Shown here one piece after another: positions 27,411 to 32,434 of a stretch of 32,434 bases of DNA (positions are counted from its first letter, which is position 1; every line of letters starts with the position of its first letter). The notes under the pieces are model-generated. The model searched no databases. It saw only the letters and a program-made list of their open reading frames with translations, and was not told the origin of the DNA. The position numbers were made by a program, and so were the translations under genes. Source of the stretch: Pseudomonadota bacterium (lineage in GTDB: Bacteria; Pseudomonadota; Alphaproteobacteria; Acetobacterales; Acetobacteraceae); contig JAJZFB010000077.1 in the NCBI GenBank assembly GCA_021805545.1, forward strand, positions 1-32,434, given 5' to 3'.

Positions 27411-28970
27411 ATGGTTTTGCACCTGTCGATCGACAAACCCACGCACACGGATTTCACCCCCCGCATCACGGTGTTTGGTGTCGGTGGCGGCGGTTGCAAT
27501 GCCGTCAACAACATGATCCAGATGAACCTGCCTGGAGTCGATTTTGTTGTTGCCAATACGGACGCGCAGCAATTGCAGCGCTCCCTGTCCGAAAAGCGTA
27601 TTCAGCTTGGGCCGCACCTTACCCAGGGCAATGGCGCTGGCGGACGCCCGGATGTTGGTAAGCTCTCGGCAGATGAGGCGGCGGAGGAGCTGGGCCGGCA
27701 TCTGGAAAACACGCACATGGTGTTCATTACCGCCGGCATGGGCGGCGGTACCGGCACGGGGGCGGCGCCGGTCATCGCCCGCATGGCGCGCGAGCGCGAT
27801 ATTCTGACCGTTGGCGTTGTTACCAAGCCTTTTGCCTTTGAGGGTAAGCGCGACGTGCGCGCCGCTGAGGAGGGCATCATCGAGATGCAGGCCTATGTGG
27901 ATACGCTGATCGTCATCCCCAACCAGAATCTCTTCAAGGTCGCCAATGAGCGTACCTCGTGGAAAGAAGCGTTCGAGATGGCCGATAATGTGCTCTATAT
28001 GGGCGTGCGCGGCATTACCGACCTTATGGTGATGCCCGGCATGGTGAACCTGGACTTTGCCGATGTGCGCAGCGTGATGCGTGAGATGGGTAAGGCGATG
28101 ATGGGCACGGGCGAGGGCGAGGGCGAAGATCGCGCCATCCGCGCGGCCGAGGCGGCGATTTCCAATCCGCTGCTGGAAGATACCAATATGAAAGGCGCGC
28201 GCGGCCTGCTCATCAACATCACCGGCAGCTCCGATGTTACCTTGTTCGAGATCGACCAGGCGGCGAACCGCGTGAAGGAAGAGGTCGATGCCGATGCCAA
28301 CATCATGTTTGGTATGTCGCTGGATGAGACCATGGCGGGGCGGTTGCGCGTATCCGTGGTGGCAACCGGCATCGATTCTGTGCCTGCGGCCATGCCAAGC
28401 CTGAAAGTGGTGAATGGCGGCGAGCCGGTGCCGTTTCCGCCCGCCGTGTCTGGCCAGAATGTGAGCCAGCAGGGCGTTGGCCAAGCCCCGGCGGCACGCC
28501 AGGCTGGTTATGTGCCGGAACCCCCGGCTACACCGCTGGTGTCCAAGGCTTATGTCGACCGCGGGCATGAGATTGCGTTGGGCGCCCAGGAAATTGCCGC
28601 CCCGGCACATGCAGCACAGCCCCCGGCTGCCGCCGCAACGGCTGGGATGGTGGCGCAGATGGCCCAGCTTGCGCCCGTTGCGGTGCCGCCGCAACCCGCG
28701 CAACGCCCTTCCATGCGCCCTGCCGCGCCGGCCCACACCATGGCGCCCGCGCCAGTGCGGGTGCCAGAAACACCCAAGAGTGGTGGCAGTATTTTTAAGT
28801 CCGTGTTCGGGTTTGGCGGCGCCAAGCAAGTGGCCCCGGCCCATCCGCCGCAGCGGCAAGAGCCCGCCATTCAGCCCGAGCCGTATAGCGAAGTCCGCCC
28901 CGCTGTGCGCCCGGCGCAGATTGACGAGGTTGGCCTGGAAATTCCGGCATTCCTGCGCCGCGGCCAGTAA
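27411..28970 (+). CDS. ftsZ: Cell division GTPase FtsZ
   Basis: Tubulin-like GTPase that forms the Z ring. The 519 residues comprise a GTPase core with [16 protein letters not shown] (21-36), NTDAQQL (49-55), the tubulin signature GGGTGTG (111-117) and the T7 synergy residues NLDFAD (213-218). The core ends near residue 325. A linker of about 180 Ala/Pro/Gln-rich residues follows, then the C-terminal peptide [13 protein letters not shown] that binds FtsA and other partners. The T3 loop reads [11 protein letters not shown] where GLGAG is more usual. AAGGAGA ends seven bases before the ATG, one of the best ribosome binding sites in the cluster, fitting the high FtsZ demand. Confidence 0.98.
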   Translation: MVLHLSIDKPTHTDFTPRITVFGVGGGGCNAVNNMIQMNLPGVDFVVANTDAQQLQRSLSEKRIQLGPHLTQGNGAGGRPDVGKLSADEAAEELGRHLENTHMVFITAGMGGGTGTGAAPVIARMARERDILTVGVVTKPFAFEGKRDVRAAEEGIIEMQAYVDTLIVIPNQNLFKVANERTSWKEAFEMADNVLYMGVRGITDLMVMPGMVNLDFADVRSVMREMGKAMMGTGEGEGEDRAIRAAEAAISNPLLEDTNMKGARGLLINITGSSDVTLFEIDQAANRVKEEVDADANIMFGMSLDETMAGRLRVSVVATGIDSVPAAMPSLKVVNGGEPVPFPPAVSGQNVSQQGVGQAPAARQAGYVPEPPATPLVSKAYVDRGHEIALGAQEIAAPAHAAQPPAAAATAGMVAQMAQLAPVAVPPQPAQRPSMRPAAPAHTMAPAPVRVPETPKSGGSIFKSVFGFGGAKQVAPAHPPQRQEPAIQPEPYSEVRPAVRPAQIDEVGLEIPAFLRRGQ

Positions 28971-28987
28971 AGCCTGCTTTGTTGTGC

Positions 28988-29018
28988 AAAAAAGCCCCGC
29001 CAAAAGCGGGGCTTTTTT
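28988..29018. terminator. Bidirectional rho-independent terminator between ftsZ and the 103-residue gene
   Basis: A 13-base-pair perfect stem (28988-29000 with 29006-29018) around a CAAAA loop, with A6 on one side and T6 on the other. It lies 18 bases after the ftsZ stop. The convergent minus-strand gene takes its TAA stop from the T tract, so the hairpin serves both strands. Confidence 0.95.
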
Positions 29019-29328
29019 ATGCGCCGAGAGTCTGGTTTTTTGAATCCACCGCAATATAGCGCCGCTCGCCGCTGGCTTTGTTGTACCAGACCTCAATCGC
29101 GCCGCCTTGTGTGGGGTCGAAAAAGCGCTCTCCTGTAGGTGAGAATCCCTCATTGGCGCTGGGACGCAGGTTTTTTTTGTAATGCGGTTCAAACACCGTG
29201 CCGATGAGCAGCACCGCGCCCAATATAAATGGCCCCAGCATTTCAGGCCCCAGCCCCAGTATTATGCCCAGGGCACCGGTAAGCACCAGCAGAGCGCCAA
29301 GCCCGAGCACAACCGCACGCAGCATCAC
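29017..29328 (-). CDS. Small two-helix membrane protein of unknown function
   Basis: A 103-residue protein I do not recognise. Residues 4-27 and 31-46 are hydrophobic and Gly/Leu-rich, giving two membrane helices joined by a short GPEMLG turn. The C-terminal 55 residues are soluble, with FSPTGERFFDPTQGGAIEVW and YNKASGERRYI, which looks like a small beta-rich domain that should face the cytoplasm if both ends are inside. The first codon is GTG (29328) directly followed by ATG (29325). GTG overlaps the TGA of the upstream ybjQ-like gene, so the two are translationally coupled and may act together. The stop lies within the shared terminator. Confidence 0.8.
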   Translation of the reverse strand: MMLRAVVLGLGALLVLTGALGIILGLGPEMLGPFILGAVLLIGTVFEPHYKKNLRPSANEGFSPTGERFFDPTQGGAIEVWYNKASGERRYIAVDSKNQTLGA

Positions 29329-29645
29329 ACGGGGTCCAGAACCACGGCGGTGCCGTAGGCGACAACCTCGCTCATGGTTTGGCCGATTTCCGAACTGTCG
29401 AATCTCAGCATGACAATGCCATTGGCGCCCATAAGCCGGGCATTCTCCACCATCCTATCCACGGCATGGCGCCGCGCTTCTTCCAGCATGCGGGTATATT
29501 CCACAATTTCGCCCCCCACGATGGAGCGCAGCCCGGCCATGAAATTGCCGCCCAACCCGCGCGAGCGCACAACCACGCCGAAAACCTGGCCCAGGGTTTC
29601 CCGGACGTGGTGATTCGCAATGTTTTCAGTGGTTACGACGATCAT
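29325..29645 (-). CDS. ybjQ: YbjQ family (UPF0145) protein
   Basis: A 106-residue member of the YbjQ family, labelled a putative heavy-metal-binding domain from its fold; the cellular role is not established and known structures are pentamers. Conserved parts are MIVVTTENI at the start, VFGVVVRSRGLGGNFMAGLR in the middle, GGEIVEYTRMLEEARRHAVD and the C-terminal LMGANGIVMLRFDSSEIGQ with AYGTAVVL. ATG 29645 has a perfect AGGAGGT five bases upstream (29651-29657), which rules out the 45-residue longer in-frame version. It is transcribed away from lpxC and towards ftsZ, ahead of the membrane protein gene. Confidence 0.9.
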   Translation of the reverse strand: MIVVTTENIANHHVRETLGQVFGVVVRSRGLGGNFMAGLRSIVGGEIVEYTRMLEEARRHAVDRMVENARLMGANGIVMLRFDSSEIGQTMSEVVAYGTAVVLDPV

Positions 29646-29873
29646 TTGGCACCTCCTCTGGTTGATGTAACTGAGCATGGCGCTGGGCCTGCCGCAATGG
29701 TGTTGCGCCGGGGTGTTGCGCTGGGGCGCGGGTGGGAAGGATTTCTGTAATGCTGCTCTGCAATAATTTATTTTTATCAATGACTTATTTGGAAATAATC
29801 AGAAATAATGATTGACTGGCCGCGGTGCTTGGCCGCGCGATATAAAAGGCTTTGTTAATACGCTGGAGTCCCC
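29646..29873. promoter_or_regulatory. Divergent ybjQ / lpxC control region with AT-rich repeats
   Basis: A 228-base gap without a credible gene. Around 29760-29816 it is strongly AT-rich. AAATAATCA and AAATAATGA recur 10 bases apart (29793 and 29803), and TCAATGACTTATTT (29778-29791) is a near inverted match to AAATAATGATTGA (29803-29815). TGGCCGCG is directly repeated 13 bases apart (29817-29824, 29830-29837). TTGACT (29812) and TATAAA (29841) are present but 23 bases apart, too far for a normal sigma-70 promoter. Confidence 0.45.
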
Positions 29874-30809
29874 ATGTCGTCTTTGCGTGAAAGATACAGC
29901 TTGGCCATGGCGGCTCCTTCGCCACGCCGCACGCTTAAGGCGGAAATTTCGGCTGTTGGCCGTGGGCTGCATAATGGCACGGATGTGACCATGACGCTGA
30001 AGCCGGCGGCGCTGGGGGCTGGCATTGTGTTTCGCCGCGCCGATTTGGGGCTCGATATTCCGGCGCGCTTCGACTATGTGGCCGATACCCGGCTTTGCAC
30101 GGTAATTGCCGCTGGAGCGGCAAAAGTGGGAACCGTGGAGCACCTGATGGCGGCGCTGCTCGCCGCAGGTATAGATGATGCGGTGATAGAGGTTGATGCT
30201 CCGGAATTGCCAGTCTTCGATGGTTCAGCGGCGCCTTTCCTGTTCCTGATCGAGAGTGCCGGTGTTACAGAACATGGTGGCGTAAGGGAGCGGCTGGAAA
30301 TTCTGCGCCCCGTGCGGGTTGAGCAGAGTGGCGCCTTCGCCGAACTCCGTCCCCATCATGAGGGGAGTGCAGGGTTTGACGTCTCACTTTCCATAGAATT
30401 CGCGGCTGCGGCCATTGGCGCTCAGGCCTATCATTTCCATTTGTCAGGTGAGGGTTTCGCGCAAGAGATAGCCGCGGCCCGCACCTTCACGCAGCTTGGC
30501 GAGATAGAGGCGCTGCGCAAGGCCGGGCTGGCTAAGGGCGGCTCTCTTGCCAATGCCATTGTGGTGGATGGCGCCAAAATCATGAATCCGGAGGGGTTGC
30601 GCTTCCAGGATGAGTTCGTGCGCCATAAGCTGCTGGACGTGCTGGGCGACCTGGCTTTGGCCGGCGCGCCTATTTCAGGCCGCTTTATTGGGGGCCGTAC
30701 AGGCCATGCGTTAAATAACCTGTTGCTTCGTACCTTGTTCGCCGATCAGGCCAATTACCGGCTGGTTAATGGTGCTTTCGCGGCACCTTTGCAGCTTACT
30801 GCGGCCTGA
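29874..30809 (+). CDS. lpxC: UDP-3-O-acyl-N-acetylglucosamine deacetylase
   Basis: Zinc enzyme catalysing the committed step of lipid A synthesis, so the organism has lipid A. The 311 residues carry the zinc ligands H90 (GTVEHLMAALLAAG), H251 and D255 (VRHKLLDVLGDL) and the catalytic H278 (RTGHALNNLLLRTL), as well as VFDGSAAPF (114-122), TFTQLGEIEALRKAGLAKGG (204-223) and NPEGLRFQDE. ATG 29874 follows GGAG by seven bases; ATG 29907 (residue 12) is an alternative since conservation starts near residue 20. In alphaproteobacteria lpxC commonly follows ftsZ; here two reversed genes separate them. Confidence 0.97.
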   Translation: MSSLRERYSLAMAAPSPRRTLKAEISAVGRGLHNGTDVTMTLKPAALGAGIVFRRADLGLDIPARFDYVADTRLCTVIAAGAAKVGTVEHLMAALLAAGIDDAVIEVDAPELPVFDGSAAPFLFLIESAGVTEHGGVRERLEILRPVRVEQSGAFAELRPHHEGSAGFDVSLSIEFAAAAIGAQAYHFHLSGEGFAQEIAAARTFTQLGEIEALRKAGLAKGGSLANAIVVDGAKIMNPEGLRFQDEFVRHKLLDVLGDLALAGAPISGRFIGGRTGHALNNLLLRTLFADQANYRLVNGAFAAPLQLTAA

Positions 30810-31100
30810 GCCGCGTAGAGCATTTTTTTACCATCCGCGCTGGTGGAGTTTATAATTTTCCGCTTTTATTATTTTCTGTGGAAAAACACTTGGAAATAGT
30901 ATCCTGAATAAGCCAAAACAGGGCGTTTTCTTTGCCTGTCCGGCGGCTTAAGCCGCGATTATTGTATGGCTTGCGGGCGATGTTTTGGCCAAATCGATGT
31001 GTCTTTTACATTTGCCCGGCCTCTCCCGCCGTGCCAAGTAATCGGCAAGCGCCCGGGCTTTCCGGGGTGTGCTTTGGTGCTGGTTAAGGAGACGGGTTGA
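30810..31100 (+). promoter_or_regulatory. Gap between lpxC and cysD with candidate promoter and long leader
   Basis: A 291-base gap without a credible gene. A weak hairpin GCGGC/GCCGC (30801-30814) overlapping the lpxC stop is followed by T7 at 30823-30829 and may end lpxC transcripts. TTACCA (30828-30833) and TATAAT (30851-30856) are 17 bases apart, a plausible promoter giving a leader of roughly 240 bases. The leader holds a perfect 14-base palindrome GCGGCTTAAGCCGC (30943-30956). A good AAGGAG lies just before cysD. I recognise no known riboswitch. Confidence 0.4.
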
Positions 31101-32021
31101 ATGGATGCCGTGACGGATACGGTGACACTGACGCATTTGCAGCGTCTGGAAGCTGAATCGATCCATATTATGCGCGAGGTGGTTGCGGAAACGGAGAAGC
31201 CTGTGATGCTTTATTCCGTTGGCAAGGATTCCGCGGTGATGCTGCATCTGGCGCGCAAGGCGTTTTATCCCAGCCCGCCGCCTTTCCCGCTGCTGCATGT
31301 GGACACGACATGGAAATTCAAGGCCATGTACGAAATGCGCGACCGCATGGCGAAAGAGAGCGGCATGGAGCTGCTCGTTTACCAGAACCCGGAAGCCAAG
31401 GCGAAGGGCATCAACCCGTTCGATCACGGCCCGCTGCATACCGATATGTGGAAGACCGAAGGGTTGAAGCAGGCGCTGGATCTTTACGGGTTCGATGCCG
31501 CATTTGGCGGTGCGCGCCGCGACGAGGAAAAATCCCGCGCCAAGGAGCGCATTTTCTCGTTCCGCTCTGCCAATCACCGCTGGGACCCGAAGAATCAGCG
31601 CCCCGAGTTGTGGAATTTGTATAATGCCCGCAAGGCCAAGGGCGAGAGCATCCGCGTATTCCCCATCTCCAACTGGACCGAGCTGGACATCTGGCAATAC
31701 ATCCACCTGGAGAATATCCCCATTGTGCCGCTGTACTTCGCCGATAAGCGGCCGGTTGTGGAGCGCGACGGGCTGATCATCATGGTCGATGACGAGCGTT
31801 TCCCGCTGAACCCCGGCGAAAAGCCGGAGATGAAATCCGTCCGCTTCCGCACGCTGGGCTGCTACCCGCTTTCGGGTGCTGTGGAGTCCGAGGCGAAGAC
31901 GCTGCCGGAGGTGATCCAGGAAATGCTGCTCACCACCACGTCTGAGCGCCAGGGCCGTGTGATCGACAAGGATGCTGGCGGTGCCAGCATGGAGAAGAAG
32001 AAGCAGGAGGGGTATTTCTAA
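31101..32021 (+). CDS. cysD: Sulfate adenylyltransferase subunit 2 (ATP sulfurylase small subunit)
   Basis: Catalytic subunit that makes adenosine 5'-phosphosulfate from ATP and sulfate, driven by GTP hydrolysis in CysN. The 306 residues are of the PP-loop superfamily: [19 protein letters not shown] (37-55) is the ATP site, followed by [38 protein letters not shown], the conserved [14 protein letters not shown] and [15 protein letters not shown]. The C-terminus [20 protein letters not shown] is typical of full-length CysD. AAGGAG lies about 12 bases before the ATG. Its TAA shares one base with the ATG of cysN. Confidence 0.97.
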   Translation: MDAVTDTVTLTHLQRLEAESIHIMREVVAETEKPVMLYSVGKDSAVMLHLARKAFYPSPPPFPLLHVDTTWKFKAMYEMRDRMAKESGMELLVYQNPEAKAKGINPFDHGPLHTDMWKTEGLKQALDLYGFDAAFGGARRDEEKSRAKERIFSFRSANHRWDPKNQRPELWNLYNARKAKGESIRVFPISNWTELDIWQYIHLENIPIVPLYFADKRPVVERDGLIIMVDDERFPLNPGEKPEMKSVRFRTLGCYPLSGAVESEAKTLPEVIQEMLLTTTSERQGRVIDKDAGGASMEKKKQEGYF

Positions 32022-32434
32022 TGTCCGAAACGACCACAAAGGAAAGCTCCTACAAGACCGACGAGCTGATCTCGCAGGATATTGACGCATATCTGGAGCA
32101 GCATCAGCACAAATCCATGCTGCGCTTCATCACCTGCGGTTCGGTGGATGATGGCAAATCGACGCTGATCGGGCGCCTGCTGTATGATTCCAAGATGATC
32201 TTCGAGGACCAGCTTGCCGCTGTCGAAGCTGATTCCAAGAAGTTCGGCACGCAGGGCCAGAACATCGATTTCGCGCTGCTGGTCGATGGCTTGGCCGCCG
32301 AGCGTGAGCAGGGCATCACCATCGACGTGGCGTACCGCTTCTTCGCCACCGAGAAGCGCAAATTCATCGTGGCGGATACCCCCGGCCATGAGCAATACAC
32401 GCGCAACATGGTCACGGGCGCCTCCACCTCTGAC
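32021..32434 (+). CDS. cysN: Sulfate adenylyltransferase subunit 1 (CysN or CysN/C fusion), 5' part only
   Basis: GTPase partner of CysD. The window holds 138 codons before the right edge. The G1 loop GSVDDGKST (40-48) follows [22 protein letters not shown] is the switch I/G2 region and [18 protein letters not shown] is G3. These match the translation-factor-like GTPase domain of CysN. Alphaproteobacteria often have CysN fused to APS kinase (CysNC); the fusion point would be far beyond the window, so this cannot be decided. The reading frame is open from ATG to the last base. Confidence 0.96.
   Translation, partial: MSETTTKESSYKTDELISQDIDAYLEQHQHKSMLRFITCGSVDDGKSTLIGRLLYDSKMIFEDQLAAVEADSKKFGTQGQNIDFALLVDGLAAEREQGITIDVAYRFFATEKRKFIVADTPGHEQYTRNMVTGASTSD

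Larger units (their letters stand above)
10357..28970 (+). other. dcw (division and cell wall) gene cluster, probable single operon
   Basis: Sixteen genes, mraZ to ftsZ, lie on one strand. The fourteen junctions from mraZ to ftsA overlap by 1 to 17 bases, mostly ATGA or GTGA. Only ftsA-ftsZ has a gap (48 bases). No internal terminator is visible and the strong hairpin after ftsZ closes the unit. Internal promoters inside coding regions cannot be excluded. Confidence 0.8.

Noticed and set aside
27407-27412. Perfect TATAAT overlapping the ftsZ start codon
   Set aside because: A promoter here would start transcription downstream of the ftsZ ATG and its excellent ribosome binding site, and no -35 is visible. 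Probably chance in an A-rich ribosome binding region.
27213-29192. 659-codon minus-strand frame opposite ftsZ
   Set aside because: Composition is typical of antisense reading of GC-rich coding DNA (His/Arg/Gly-rich). It crosses the ftsZ terminator and another gene.
29812-29846. TTGACT and TATAAA as an lpxC promoter
   Set aside because: The spacer is 23 bases, well beyond the 16-18 used by the main sigma factor; either half may still belong to another promoter.
30857-31100. SAM-type riboswitch before cysD
   Set aside because: I could not find the conserved core or pseudoknot segments of known SAM classes; only simple hairpins are visible.

Overview
The window is GC-rich chromosomal DNA that looks alphaproteobacterial, most likely Rhodospirillales/Acetobacteraceae. 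This is inferred from gene content and order: a TIGR02300 (FYDLN_acid) gene beside a class II aroA, rnpB directly before mraZ, a complete dcw cluster ending in ftsQ-ftsA-ftsZ, lpxC close behind, and an FtsZ tail of the LEIPAFLRR type. Genus cannot be fixed from this sequence. I see no prophage, insertion sequence, CRISPR array, tRNA or toxin-antitoxin module, and no obvious defence or biosynthetic island; it is mostly core chromosome.

Left part (1-9750). A 3'-truncated aroA runs leftwards off the edge and diverges from a small zinc-ribbon/acidic-tail gene. A convergent two-gene unit on the minus strand follows: a fused 5-oxoprolinase-type hydantoinase and, overlapping it at a TTGA, an AsmA-family envelope protein. 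Rightward genes for a DjlA-type J-protein and an AmpD/AmiD-type amidase lead up to the RNase P RNA gene (about 9768-10156).

Centre (10157-28970). A 200-base control region precedes mraZ. It holds a GAAC-N7-GAAC element of the alphaproteobacterial LexA type, three clustered GANTC sites and a 10-base-phased set of MraZ-like boxes. Then come mraZ, rsmH, ftsL, ftsI, murE, murF, mraY, murD, ftsW, murG, murC, murB, ddl, ftsQ, ftsA and ftsZ. From mraZ to ftsA every junction overlaps by 1-17 bases, so about 17 kb contains no untranslated base. The set supplies the cytoplasmic precursor ligases (MurC-F), D-Ala-D-Ala ligase, lipid I and II synthases (MraY, MurG), septal polymerase and cross-linker (FtsW, FtsI) and the divisome scaffold (FtsL, FtsQ, FtsA, FtsZ). 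FtsL and FtsI both carry long Ala/Pro-rich C-terminal extensions. A strong hairpin terminator follows ftsZ.

Right part (28970-32434). Two small minus-strand genes (a two-helix membrane protein and a YbjQ-family protein) lie between ftsZ and lpxC. An AT-rich repeat-bearing region separates ybjQ from the divergent lpxC. After a roughly 290-base gap with a candidate promoter and a long leader come cysD and the start of cysN or cysNC (sulfate activation), which is cut by the window edge.
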